64,000 bases of DNA, from contig NC_069113.1 in NCBI RefSeq assembly GCF_025612915.1, forward strand, positions 10,857,001-10,921,000, read 5' to 3'. Below, in pieces: positions 48,703 through 60,958 of this stretch. Under the pieces are notes generated by a model. It had not been told where the DNA came from and ran no database searches. It worked only from the letters and a program-made list of their open reading frames with translations. This stretch comes from Magallana angulata. Lineage: Eukaryota; Mollusca; Bivalvia; Ostreida; Ostreidae. The translations under genes were made by a program, and so were the position numbers. Within the stretch, counting starts at the first letter, position 1. Each line of letters starts with the position of its first letter.

Positions 48703-49967
48703 CTGAAGCTATGAGACCACATCTTTCAAAAAATAATGATTCAATGCTTAAATATCAACCTCATCGTCTGCACACTGGGTGAGAGGACACGAAGAGGCAT
48801 CTTGATGAACTCCATAGCAAACTCGACAAAAACCTGGGGGAAAAAAGGGTACAATCATAGTTCTTGTTTACCGAAATGTTTGTCATTTCAATGGAAAAGT
48901 CCGTACCACTGAAGTTGCAGAGTCGGCCATTACAGTTAGGAGATGAGGTGGGGTCGCAACATTCGGCGCACTGATGCACTATTGAACGTCTGCCAATAGG
49001 AGATGTCATCCAAGAACACAACTGGTTAATTTTGATTAAATATAAATAATTGATGAGACATAAAAAAAGATAAATAAATTTTCAAAAAGTGAACTAAAAC
49101 ATTTTTACGTATACGTAATAAGACACTGAACGTAAATATTTGGAACCGACCAATCGATTGAATTGTTTTACAAGTCCAAGCACATACATTTACATAAAGA
49201 AATATTGTATAGGTGGCGCTTAAGCGAAACTCGATGCAGCATATGAAAAATTAAGAAGATAAGCCGAATAAAATTTTCGGTGAACATATACAATCATTAA
49301 AACTGAAATTAAATTAAAGGTATGTGATCGTATGGAACCTTTTTTGTTCTACATCCAGCCACAAACAAAGTTTCATTTCTACTGGACGAAATGGATTCCA
49401 TAAAACACATCTGAAACCAAAAAGAAGTGTAATTATAAAGATGTAGTATTTTAAAATATATTCTAAACAATTTGATATGCTTTGGTCCGAGTCTTTATGC
49501 CTGTATACCAACTCAGTTTTAACTTCAGCTTAGTTCTTGTTGGAGCATACTAGACATAAATTGCGACCTATATCATACGATGACTGAGTAGACTCACGTG
49601 ACCTGAGGGACATGTAACGAATTTTTTCTCACAGGAAGATGCTGGCTCTCCATCGCAAGAATAACAGGTGACCGTCCCCTTTAATAAAATTAAATGAGCT
49701 TGAATTTTAAGTTGATGAAGACCCACCCACCCCTTAAAAAAAATATAAAACCAAAATCAACACAATTATATAAAAAAATCGATATGAAACTAAACAAAAT
49801 TTTAAAAAATATGAAAAATATATTAAATAAACAAAATAAAAACCCCAAAACACGGAAACAAAACAAGAAATAAAAAACAACAACAACAAGGCAATTTTGT
49901 CTGAGACGTACCTTGCTTGTGTCAACAAAAATTCCCAAAAAGAGCCAGATGGAGAGAAACAACATGG
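46912..49967 (-). CDS. secreted cysteine-rich protein with two Ly6/uPAR-like domains
   Basis: Coding exons: 49912-49965, 49598-49678, 49339-49410, 48907-49021, 48760-48833, 47786-47857, 47427-47577, 47231-47259, 46912-47076; 270 residues, all in phase. Exon 1 encodes a signal peptide (MLFLSIWLFLGIFVDTSK). Each domain is spread over three exons: CYSCDGEPASSC with a CPSGH end, then MCF...GC, then LCSW...CAECCDPTSSPNCNG. The second repeats this as CRVCYGVHQDASSC, MCFTGNRH...GC, and MCLA...CDACCLTYDCN. The CC...CN ending suits a three-finger fold. The last exon encodes a basic tail with one CRP and no obvious GPI signal. Retaining the final intron would give a shorter end (STSVNMYTG). A noncoding exon probably ends at 50418. 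Function unknown; such proteins are often extracellular or matrix-associated. Confidence 0.75.
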
Positions 49968-50417
49968 CTATAATAATACGATATCAGTGCAGTCAAAGTA
50001 TAGTCAAGGTAGTCCAAATCCCTAAAACCAATTCTAATGAATCTATTCAGTGTCTCATTTAAATAAAATTATATTATTATCTATGAAAGTAACCAAAAAT
50101 TGTTTATTTCCAAAAACATGCATATGGATAAAATCGTTCAGAAAAACTGTTAGACTGTTATAAATATTCTTTATCGTACGCTCATGCTTTAACATAAAAT
50201 GAAGTGTCGACATTTTTATCTATATACTGTACAAAAGTACAAGTGTACTGAAAACAATAGTGTGTATTACCTTTTTATACTATATGAAGTTTTATTAGAC
50301 CTTAACCACAAGTACCTGTTTCCATATTACACGTTGTACTACAATAACTCTAAGCGATATGTTTTATATATTTTAAAAGATTGAGGAAAATCAGTTGAAG
50401 AAAACCATGGAATTTAC

Positions 50418-50480
50418 CTTGTGAGAACTTGGTCGACGTTGGCCAATCAGATAAGGGAGTCCTCGATCCAAAGCTGTGCA
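50418..50480 (-). other. probable 5' UTR exon of the Ly6-like gene
   Basis: A donor CAAG then GTAAATTCC faces the acceptor ATTATTATAG located two bases before the ATG at 49965. The exon's upstream limit is not determined. Confidence 0.4.
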
Positions 50481-51595
50481 AATATGTTTATAAATATAGA
50501 TGAAATATTTTTAATTAAAAGTGTGATGGATAAAACACAATGTGTCTAGCATTTTTGGGGAACACGGTTAATATGTACTGACTGTGCATACATGTTCTTA
50601 AAACGAGGATTATATTTCCAAGAAACATTTTGAACCAAAGTACTACATTTATTACATTACATTACATGTATTTACAATTTACATGTACATTTGCGTGGCT
50701 GTTCAAGTACATGTGGTTGTAAAAGGCTTTGAGAGATACGTGTTTTTTCCAGATAAATTAAAGAAAACGTATTTTAATAGATGTTTTCGTGTATTTTGTG
50801 ATGAATCTATCACACCTAGATTTTGCTAGACTTTTCAGATTGATTTGACAAAACATTTGTTCGATTGCAATAATTTGTGCCTGTAAACCAACTTATTTTC
50901 GTTCGCGAAAAAATATAACCACTTCACAGCGATCATTTGTCTCTAGGGTTTTTACATAGTTATTTACATTTCTGTCGCATTATAATGTACTGGAATAATA
51001 CAAATGAAGTTGCATGGGGAAAAATTGTTTCCATAAACTTTTTTGGGGTTTTGTTTTGTTTGATCTTTGCAACAATCATAGTTTTTCCAACAGCATTCAT
51101 CAAACTATAATAGGAAATATTGTTTTATATATTTCTTTGCTGTGTTGAGCGCAATCAATTAGTTTAAAACAGTTGAAATAAACCTGTCATCAAAATAACT
51201 TTTATACGGGGTACTCGGAAAAAAGCTGTTTGTGTTCTAACAAAATTGTTGTTCTCAACCTCCGGCTTCAGACAACGAACCTTTTTCTGAAACAACACAA
51301 TTACTTACAGTGAAGTTGTCCTTTAACCCAGTGAGTCATTTCATGTGTTATATAGTGCTACATCGATTCCCACTGCAAAGCAAACAAAATTCGCACAACA
51401 TGTTTATAGAATAATATCATTATATATTTACATTTTCCAGTGTTTTTGCCTGTGATAACACAACGTACATGTATCGATTTTGTACAATATAACCCATAAC
51501 TTCAAATGAAGCCAAATTGAGGCGACAACGGGGTTTGCTTATTTATATATAAATATTAATCGTACAATGGTTTAAATTTATATAAATATAAGTTG
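50481..51595. other. stretch without a recognised gene
   Basis: AT-rich, with many short ACATGTA-type palindromes common in this genome. No exon could be supported on either strand. Confidence 0.35.
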
Positions 51596-51599
51596 AATA

Positions 51600-51765
51600 T
51601 CATGAGGTGATAATTTCGGTCCGGGCGTGATCAAATCTATCATAAAGCCCTTCGGGCTTTATTGGATTTGATCACGCCCCGACCGAAATCAAATCTATCA
51701 TAAAGCCCTTCGGGCTTTATTGGATTTAATCACGCCCCGACAGAAATTATCACCTCGTAATACTT
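51600..51765. repeat. hairpin repeat with duplicated stem
   Basis: GGTGATAATTTCGGTCCGGG is matched by CCCCGACAGAAATTATCACC at the other end. Between them AAAGCCCTTCGGGCTTTATT, itself a hairpin, occurs twice with flanking TTGATCACGCCCCGAC. It is a MITE-like foldback relic. Confidence 0.75.
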
Positions 51766-51790
51766 AAAGAATGATTCCTTAATTAATTGA

Positions 51791-51990
51791 GATGGCTGGA
51801 TGGCCGTTGCCATTGTTAGACTATATGAATCTCCTTGAGAAGAAGAGCTATGTATAAAATATATATTAGAATATTGAAATTCAAAGCTAAAATATTGACG
51901 TTTTTCTGTACTAAATTAAAGTTGCTAAAAAGCCTGTATTTAAGAGTTCAAAGAAGATCTGTTTAGTACAACGTTGACTATCCAGTTTCC
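51791..51990 (+). repeat. diverged third copy of a receptor-duplication flank
   Basis: GATGGCTGGATGGCCGTTGCCA, then AGAAGAGCTATGTATAAA and AAGCTAAAATATTGAC line up with 18230-18830 of copy A and 24205-24300 of copy B. The sequence is continuous across the point where copy A has the LINE tail. Confidence 0.6.
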
Positions 51991-52226
51991 TCACCGTTTA
52001 CTATATGGGTGTTCGATGTTTGTAAATATTGTTCGAGCCATTCTAAAGAGGCACATAGGGCCCTAATTTTTTTAAGCTATAACTCAACACGCGTGCTGTT
52101 GATCATAAAATACGATAATTTATTTCCAACTATAATGAAATACAAATATAAAAGAATCTTTGTCCACAGTACATTTACAACGTATATATCCGCCTCCTCG
52201 ACCCATGAACTGCTTTTCACACTATG

Positions 52227-52605
52227 CTAAGGGAATTTATATTCTGGTTCCACTGTCAGGTAGAGGTAGAGGTACCAAACGGGGAACACGTACTTATAGA
52301 AAAGCGCAAAGGCTGCTAGACCAAGGAAGATGCCAATCACACCCAGGATTAAACCAACGCTGTGGTAGAGTCTATACCGTATTACGTCGCCCCTCTCCAT
52401 GGAGTCATCTGCCTGTGACATAAAAACATAGAATGACTATTTCCGTAAAACTTCTTCATCGATGTTCTGATGAACTACGCATGCGTACCTTGTAAGCCAT
52501 GATGAATGCTACCAATCCGCACGGCCAGCTTCCCAAATAAAATGAGATACAAGACAAGCAGTACGGAATGTTGGAATTACTTGAAGTTCCATCACCTTCT
52601 TCCAT
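52227..52605 (-). CDS. CD225/dispanin-like two-pass membrane protein, gene 1
   Basis: Exons 52489-52605 and 52227-52412, giving 100 residues from the ATG at 52605. The upstream frame stays open to an acceptor near 52629, so a further N-terminal exon is possible. The first hydrophobic segment (PYCLSCISFYLGSWPCGLVA) and the conserved intron site after MAYK are followed by ERGDVIRYRL and a second segment (VGLILGVIGIFLGLAAFALF). This is the layout of dispanins and interferon-induced transmembrane proteins: a re-entrant or half helix with cysteines that may be lipidated, a basic loop with GD, then a membrane helix. Known members act in membrane fusion control or vesicle traffic; the role here is inferred only. 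It is paralogous to gene 2 at 59690-62358. Confidence 0.7.
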
Positions 52606-52661
52606 TTCAACAATGATTGCCTTCACATGAAATTAGAAAAAGGGAGTCGTTTAAAGCCAAA

Positions 52662-53865
52662 CATATAGAGGTCCATCGGCCACATCGCTTACCTGAACAA
52701 CAATCTCCGACTCTGAGCTACATGTACCTCTGCCCCAAGAAGCATAATGATGTCAAATTATACAATACATGGTAAAAATACATTATTTTTACTATTCTTC
52801 TTATTACCATAAATAAGCTAGCTGTCTTATCGCTCCATAAATTCTGTCCCCATCTTTATAAGAAGCGTTTGTTTTCTGTCTTATATTTTTCTGTGTTAAA
52901 CCCTAATTGTGGTTCTTCCTTGACCTCTGGTAATCCATTGCTTGACAAAATCTGAAGCATCTTTATACTAGCTTGTTAACATACAAATTATTTAATTTCA
53001 AATTGACTTATTGTCATACTATGGTTGATTAAAAGTTTGTGTTATTGTATCTATCACATTTTTCTTCTCTTTAACCTAATGGAATTGTAGTATTTGTGAA
53101 TTTACATGAAACTTCAAAGTAGGATTTTGTCATTCACTTAAACAAATACAGCAAAACTCGTTTATAACGAATTTCAAGGAACCATAGAAAAAACATCGTT
53201 ATAGCCGTAATTCGCTATAAGTTTATAACGAATTCGTAAAAAAAATATAGCAAATTCGTTATAAAAAATTAAGGGTTTTTCTGGCTAACAGTTTTCTAAA
53301 CTATCGTAAGTTATAAAATTAGTATTACCGTCATTTACAAAAAATGTGAATATAAACATTTCATTTCAATTTTTAAAAAAATTCCGTATACTATTTGAAT
53401 TTGAGTATTTTATATATGCATCTTAAAATTGCATATTTTCTTCAATGAAGTTTGAAATGGAAAAAATTCGTTATAAAAATGATAAAATACGTTAAAATTT
53501 TGCCAGCGGGGGTCTTAAAATTACTTCGTTATAGCCGTAAATTCGTTATAGGCGTGTTCGTTATATACATCAATTATCTATAGGTTTATATAAGAAATTA
53601 GCCGGGACATGAAAAATAATTCGTTATAGCCGTAAATTCGCTATATCCGTGTTCGTTATATTCGAGTTTTGCTGTATAGGATTGTGCTTATCCACTAAGA
53701 ATGCTTTATGCCAAGTTTGATTGAAGTCTTTCCATTCGTTCTAAAGAAGTCAAAAGTCAAAAATGTATTACTAAGAAGTTTTTACCTTGATTTATAAACA
53801 GACAGAACTAAAAATAAAATCTCACGAGCTTTCAGCTCAGGTTAGCTAAAATATTTAGAACAAGC
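52662..53865. repeat. dispersed repeat of the CAGCTCAGGTGAGC family, interrupted
   Basis: It starts near GGTCCATCGGCCACATCGCT and ends at CTTTCAGCTCAGGTTAGCTA, as the fuller copy at 62490-63484 does. A 526 base MITE (53149-53674) is inserted. The repeat lies just upstream of the first recognised exon of dispanin gene 1. Confidence 0.6.
53149..53674. mobile_element. Tc1/mariner or pogo-like MITE with TTATAACGAA repeats
   Basis: Inverted ends CAGCAAAACTCG and CGAGTTTTGCTG are flanked by TA on both sides. Subterminal TTCGTTATA motifs occur repeatedly in both orientations. There is no coding capacity. TA duplication and CAG ends fit Tc1/mariner or pogo-type elements. Confidence 0.88.
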
Positions 53866-54219
53866 AAGGAAAAAATTTGCATAAAATTAGAACCCTTTCT
53901 TGTTTTAATTTTTATTTAGTTGACAGTTATAACCATGTAGATTACTTTCACAAAAATTATTTGATAAGATAACTGTGGTAGGGAAATCATAAGAAGAGCC
54001 GTTATCATATAAACACCATCAAAAAATGGGAAAAAAGGTATCACACACACCATAATATAAAAACACCGTTTCATCATAAAACAACCCATTCGTATATGAT
54101 AAAAAAATTAATTATATATTTTTATGATGAAGGGGCAAACACGATTATGAAAGAATCAGTTATTCTTGGATAAACGGGTGTATTTACATTTACATCATTC
54201 CCTCTATTTATTACGGAAA

Positions 54220-54770
54220 CTTTAGTTAATTCATAGCTCTATAGAAACTAACAGGACTGATGTCGACATGCCCCGTTTGTCACTTTGTCGAAATCTACAG
54301 CGACTGAAACCGACAGGAGATTGACATGACTGGAATCTACATGCCCAGTTTATCGATTGGTCGAAACCTACAGCGACTTAGGAAAATAACGGACTGCACG
54401 AAATAATCATTTAATGGTGTTAGAATCAAATTTCCATAGGAGAATATTTGGGTGTTTCTTTTATCGTATGTTCATTGACAGTAATTTAGTTAATTCAACT
54501 TAATTTTAACAATTGATATAGTAATTTTTTGCAAGGAAGATGTAAACATAAACAATAAAATGCTTTCGTTGATGATCATTGCGGGCAATGAAGGTAGCAA
54601 TCATTGAAGAAAAAATTATATAACTTGCTAACGCGGGTTATGTACTTTTTTCTGCAATGTCGCCACCTTCATATCCCGCATGAATCACCAAAGAAAGCAT
54701 TTTATTTTCTAAATAACCCCCGGTTTTCAAATAATGATTTACATGGCTTGTTGGCTAATTTGTTTCAAAA
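54220..54770 (-). repeat. inverted copy of the 14760-15215 dispersed repeat
   Basis: CATAGCTCTATAGAAACT, CATGCCCCGTTTGTC, TTATCGATTGGTCGAAACCT and CTGCAATGTCGCCACCTTCA appear in the reverse order and strand of the earlier copy. A segment (TCGACATGCCCCGTTTGTC) is partly duplicated. Confidence 0.65.
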
Positions 54771-54904
54771 TTTGATTGTCAGGGGACACACAGGCAATAT
54801 TCTACATTATTCAATATTTTAGCCTTAACCGTCATGGACTTACAAACAGAACTTTGGCAATTGTGATGCTAGTCAATTCTTATCATAAACCCCACATAAA
54901 ACCA

Positions 54905-55680
54905 TCTTAAAACCATGCCTAGGTCTGTCTAGTCATACCTAGGTCTGTCTAGTCATGCCTAGGTCTGTCAAGTCATGCCTAGGTCTGTCTAGTCACGTCT
55001 AGGTCTGTCTAGTCATACCTAGGTCTGTCAAGTCATGCCTAGATCTGTCTAATCATGTCTAAGTCTGTCAAGTCATGCCTAGGTATGTCTACTCGTGTCT
55101 AGGTCTGTATAGTCATGTCCAAGTCTGTCAAGTTATGCCTAGGTCTATCAAGTCATGCCTAGGTCTGTCTACTCGTGTCTAGGTTTGTCTAGCCATGCCT
55201 AGGTCTGCCAAGTCATGCCTAGGTCTGTCAAGTCATTCCTAGGTCTGTCAAGTCATTCCTAGGTCTGTCAAGTCATTCCTAGGTCTGTCAAGTCATGCCT
55301 TTGTCTGTCTAGTCATGCCTAGATCTGTCTATTCGTGTATAGGTCTGTCATGTCGTGCCTTGGTCTGTCTAGTCATGTCCAAGTCTGTCAAGTTATACCT
55401 AGGTCTGTCAAGTCATGCCCAGGTCTGTCTACTCGTGTCTAGGTCCGTCTAGTCATGTCTAGGTCTGGCAAGTCATGTCTAGGTCTGTCAAATCATGCCT
55501 AAGTCTGTCAAGTCATGCCTAGGTCTGTCTAGTCATGTCTATCTCTGTCAAGACATGCCTCGGTCTGTCAAGACATGCCTCGGTCTGTTAAGGCATGCCT
55601 AGGTCTGTCAAGTCATACCTAGCTCTGTCAAGTCATACCTAGCTCTGTCAAGTCATGCCTAGCTCTGTCACTCAAGTCAT
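54905..55680 (+). repeat. minisatellite of a 20 bp unit
   Basis: About 38 head-to-tail copies of a unit close to AAGTCATGCCTAGGTCTGTC, with scattered single-base variants (ATACC, GTCTA, ACTCGTG). Higher-order repetition is visible (for example CATTCCTAGGTCTGTCAAGT three times near 55234-55290). Confidence 0.95.
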
Positions 55681-56240
55681 GATTTACCAAGTTTGATACA
55701 GAGGTCACCACTGGTTTAGTAATATGCTTAGTTTGTTCTATGATTTATGTTTATATAAAATTGTCAAAAAGATGTGTACATTGTTTTGAAGACTGACAAT
55801 TTATTTTCATTGCTTGTTAGACATGTAATTGTATATGAAACCACAGGACTTTTTTTCTTTTATTTTGAGGACATTGTGTTCTGCCAGATACGTTTATTGT
55901 AAAAAAAAATATAACCCCGTTAAAATGAAATACAATATTTTTCCGCATTGTCGATCAGTTAAACTTTAGTATATATAAACAGCAATGTCAACATGTGTGC
56001 AGTATTATTACCCGTTGCTTTGTATTGCTGCATGTTTTAATGTATTACAAGTATCACCCTATAGACAGCTCGATTTCATCACATTTAATCAAATGCTTTC
56101 GACCAATCAGATTCAATTATTTTTAGCAAGAGTAAATAATGATTAAAATTTTACTTCCAGGATGATATTTCTTTAAGCCGGAATGACATTGCGTTACAAA
56201 GTTGGGCTCTCTTAGGTATAGCGAAAACATGTTCACATAT

Positions 56241-56292
56241 TACCTCTCTTGATGTAGTCGCCATTCTTGCTGTTTTCTTCCGACTTGACTCC
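56241..56292 (-). other. possible exon upstream of dispanin gene 1
   Basis: 52 bases between TTTTTGTCAG and a GTAATA donor; in one frame they read EGVKSEENSKNGDYIKR. That frame does not join in phase to the first dispanin exon, so it may be 5' UTR of that gene or part of another transcript. A second donor-like site (TATAAG then GTAAGT) is at about 56690. Nothing else is supported between 55690 and 57700. Confidence 0.3.
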
Positions 56293-57708
56293 CTCTGCTG
56301 ACAAAAATTAGCGTTACACGATTTTGCTTGAAAATAATCACTTACAATTAAGTCTAGATATTTGAATTGTTATTGATAAATATATATTTTTAAAAAACAT
56401 ATGTAATTGTTTTTGGTCAATGCCTAAAGGAAGTATGATTTTTTATTTCATATTTTTTTCGTTATACGGTATGCCCAATTAAGGTTGTTTGTTATATACA
56501 AGGATGTTTGAGGATTTATTTCGACAACCACCCTTTAACTGTGTATAGAGAATGGACATAACCCTACTTTTATATAGATTCCAATAGATAAAGTATTAAT
56601 CTTAATAATAATCGAAACTAATCGTATCTAGAGGAAGATTAAACTGTAAATTTTCAAGAGTAACAAATCTCACTTACCTTATAGTTACAGCGACATTTTA
56701 ACCATACACAACTTTCGGGAATATAATACCCTCGGTATTTTACGTAAAGCTTCACTGATCAAGGTCACCTTGAAAAAGGCGATTCAGATTTCATTTAAAA
56801 ATGGAATTTTATAGTAGAGTAATTTTTTTTAATATTTATAATAAACAAGCAATGTTGCAACTGTACAGAAAGGAATTATCAAGAGTAGAAGGTATGCTAT
56901 ATAGTTGTACAAATTTTATTTTTATACACCCACATCAGAATTCGAAGTAATACATGTACCTCCGCGAAGGCCCTCTAAATATTCTTCATATGGAGTGCCA
57001 GGGCCACATCAGATCAGTAATATTATTCAATATATCTAAATTGTACAAAATTTACCTTTTAGTTTTTCAGTATATATTTTTATACAAAAAATAGTTCTTA
57101 TATATCTTTTCACTTATTTCAACTTAATAAGTGAGGAAAATTGGCGAAAGACGTAAAGGGAAAGTGCTTTTTGCATTTTTGCAACCAAAATCAATACTTG
57201 AAAAAAATGATGGCAAACCATCAGATAGCCAAAAATCGATTTTTAAACACAATTTCAATATATCTAATTTCTTTCTGTAAAAATTTAGAAGTAAACAAAT
57301 ATGGGGAAAATATTGGAATTTTGTTTGATCCGACACATGAGATTCCCTTCCGCTAAATGGTCGCGCAAGCGCAGAGAAATGTAAATACTGCAGCACGACA
57401 TTAGTAATGAGGAAACTGCTCCCCAGTATTTTTGTTGTTTGGAATTTTATGATATGCCCAGAACAATCCGCTTTCGTTAACACGCGTAATAAAATATACT
57501 TTACTTCACATAGATATATTTTTCACGCTCAACCTAAATCTAAATGTTGTTGAGATATATATCCGCTCACAATTCTTTGGTATGTAATCAAGGTTCTTGC
57601 CACGTTTTTGTTAACATTATACTTATATATTCAGGTTATAGATATGTTTCAAGCAGATTTTCAATTTGCCAGTTCGTTAGTTCGTAAATGAACACAAACA
57701 AATAATTT

Positions 57709-58084
57709 TTATTGTTATACTTTCATGTTAAATACTGAAATCTGATTGGTTAAGACGCAGTTAATAATATTTACTATTACCCTCAGCGTTAGCAACGCAC
57801 TTGGCAACGGGTAACATTAAAAATGTTACATGCGCGAAAATTATGCGCGTACGGTTCGCTGTAGAATTCACGTTATTCCTATATAAAAGCAGTAAAATTT
57901 TCTTAAAAATTTTAAAAAAGACATTCAGTATAACAAAATAAATAGTGCCTGTTTGGGAGGATAACAGTTTAAATTGACACCCCTCGAAAACCATTGTCAA
58001 CCTCCGCTTCGCGTCGGTTGACAATGGTTTTCTTGGGGTGTCAATTTCAACTGTTACCCTCCCAAACAGGCACTATTTATATAA
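57709..58084 (+). mobile_element. copy of the palindrome-ended repeat
   Basis: It begins ATTGTTATACTTTCATG and ends in TATTTATATAAT, like 19812-20443. The palindrome at 57945-58073 (GTGCCTGTTTGGGAGGATAA against TTACCCTCCCAAACAGGCAC) has arms of about 62 bases with a tiny loop at CCTCCGCTTCGCG. Confidence 0.85.
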
Positions 58085-58109
58085 TACTTCCCACAGACCT
58101 GATATTTTA

Positions 58110-58325
58110 TATTCAGCAAAAAATATGTAGCCAAAACGTTACCTGTGATTTGTTAACATAACAAAGAATTGAAAGCTCTGTATCTCTAATATAACTCGAT
58201 GACTAAATTTTGGTTGACCACTGGAAATTTCTTAAAAAAGCATTGCATTGATAATAGAAAATGAAGAAATAAAATTATTTTTTTTAGCTCAAATCGTGAT
58301 CAATTCCGTTTAGATAAATTGCATG
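58110..58325 (-). repeat. partial copy of the TTAA MITE family
   Basis: TTAACATAACAAAGAATTG, CTCTGTATCTCT and AGCTCAAATCGTGATCAATT resemble 29884-30221 and 14195-14680. The stretch from 58330 to 59230 is AT-rich and holds nothing I can support. Confidence 0.45.
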
Positions 58326-59329
58326 TACATATATTACATATATTAAGTAAATACGGTATATTTAATCATTTATTCAAATGTAACATGCCAATACATCAAA
58401 TAAAATTTCATTATATAAAAACACTGTATAAAATAATGGCAATCTGCTTTGAAAGAGATATATATATTTGAGACACTATAAAAATGACAGGCTGTGTCCT
58501 TTTGCATAAAAATACATTTATAATTAATAAAAACCATCAGATTTAAAATCTAAAAAATCCACGTTTCCTTCTTTTGTACATTACAACTTGAATTTTTGGC
58601 TACGATTGCTTGTACGTTTAAGTTGTTCATTAAAAATTATAACTTTTCATTCTACACATTGAAACAGGTGATTTAACTAAATCAAATATGTTATATAAAC
58701 TGTTTAGAAAGTTTATATGACCAATTGGTGTCATTTATTCAAATAGGGGATACACGTATTCCCTATTCGAATAAGAACTTACTAAACCAAAAGCTGAATA
58801 GTAAATATCGCATATTGAATATTTGATATCACATATTCAAATTTGCAAAATCACTTTATAACAAGGATTTAAAAAAAAAAACACGCCCATAATCATTTTG
58901 GCAATATATTCCTAAAAATGTTATTCAAAACGTAATTTTATATCGATACATGTATCACTTAGGTATGATTTTTTATTCTATTTTTATTTTAATCTCTCTT
59001 TTTGATATGATATTCATAATCATATATACAATCATGATATGTAATCCGTTCTTTCATCAGTATTTGAAACTATATTTCGCAAGACGAGTAAAAGATAAAA
59101 CTAATTAAATATAACACGGTTGTCAAAATCACTCAAAACTACAAGAAACCAAAGACTTTGAATAAGAAAGGGGACATAATCTTATATGCTGACCAAAAAA
59201 CCCGAAATAAAATATATAGAGGAGACTTCTGATTTCTTCATTAAAGGTTATCAAGTAGTTTATTATTCATTTTAATATGTTTCACATACAAGAACTCTTT
59301 GGGGGCATAAGACTTTTTTTGGAAGTATA

Positions 59330-59470
59330 GGTATACTCGACCCCCCCCCCCCCCCTCCCCACGGATTAGGATTTTCATGATTTTGGGATTATTTTTTCTT
59401 CCAATATTTCTGAGGATTAGTCTACCCCCCCCCCCCACTTTCAATTTGCTTCCGACGCCAGTGGGGGGTC
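59330..59470 (-). repeat. poly-C repeat, second copy of the family at 121-300
   Basis: Two C tracts (59340-59357 and 59426-59438) are followed by ACTTTCAATTTGCTTCCGAC, the reverse counterpart of the left edge of the first copy. Confidence 0.65.
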
Positions 59471-59689
59471 ATGTATATTTAATTTGCACATGACAGATGC
59501 TGTGGAAAAAATTGGTATATAATATTTTATTATATATAGCATAATATGATATTATATTATAGTTAAAAAATATTAAAATATCAAGATGAAAGTAGGTGTA
59601 TGATTTAGTATCTTAGCTCATATCAGTACAGAAAAGACCCTTAAAAATTACTTAATTGAAACGAAATAGCTTTGTTTTTACGAAATCTT

Positions 59690-60900
59690 CTACTGATACC
59701 AATACATCCTATAAAAAGACGGAAAGATGAAGATGAAAAAGAAAACCCAGGCAGTAATGCCAGCAATGATGGTGAAGAGGCTGAAGGCAATGGCCGCCGC
59801 CTGACATAACCGTACTTGAGAACTTTCACGTCCACGTCTTTTCCAACTGTCAGCCTGCAAAAAAACCCTCATTCATTTAATGTAAGATAGGATAGATGTC
59901 GGGTGTTTTTTGTGTGGATTGATCATATTTTAGTATTAGATGGTGATAAGAAGAACACACTTCCGGTATAACTATTTATAGCATAAAATGATTTTCAACA
60001 TTAAGGATGTTCAATTGTCAACAAATTAACAATCAGATCTGCTTAAGATTCGTAGATATGATTTGCTTAGCTATTGACTATTATTCAGTGAAGAAAGACT
60101 CCATATATTTTATCTTTTAAGTTTGAGTTTTTCCTACATTTTTATACAGAGTTCTCCACTACACATGACTACAGTCTAAAAATGACCACGACCATCGTGT
60201 CCTCAATAGAATAGTACCATGTGGTCATTATGGTGACATGTTGACATGAAGATCTGACAAGTCGACATCATAATCCGAGAAGTGGTGGCAGAAATATGCG
60301 AAGATAATGTCAGATATGAATATATATTACATGTATAACAATCATTTTAAGTTTTAACGGTATATAGTACAGGGAAAAAATATAATAAAAAGTACATTTA
60401 TTATTAATTTAAAAATAACTGTACATTGAAAAATAAATTTACAAGAAGAACATCGTCGCTAGACAAGGGTTTAAGATCCGCTGAAGGAGAAAGTAAATAT
60501 GGTGTTCCGATGGGGCCACTTCGACCTTCGCACTTTCGCCTTTAGGTCGAAGATGCGAGAGTGCGAAGTTGCGAAGGCGAAAGTGCGAGAGTGCGACGGC
60601 GAAGGAGCGAAAGTGCGAAGATGCGACGGCGAAGCGCGAAGGTGCGACGGCGAAAGTGCGAAGGTGCGACGGCGAAGGAGCGATACTACTATCGCTCCTT
60701 CGCCGTCGCACCTTCGCACCTTCGCACTTTCGCCTTCGCCTTTTTGATAGCATTCAGAAAGTCTCGGTCGATTACATAGAATTTGATGCAGGCACCGTAC
60801 TCGCCAAGGTTTTCCGATTAATCCATGATATCATTGGTACGCATGCGCTAGGCCATTGTGCTTACTATGAATGTTTATAAATATTTTAATGTGTATATGT

Positions 60901-60958
<58 letters not shown>

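Noticed and set aside
57121-57483. 119-codon minus-strand open frame
   Set aside because: No motif or splice context; the opposite strand is also open in a similar length, as often happens in AT-rich repeats.
60471-60880. Arginine- and cysteine-rich proteins in several frames
   Set aside because: All come from the CGAAG hairpin repeat, which lacks stops in many frames because of its unit sequence.
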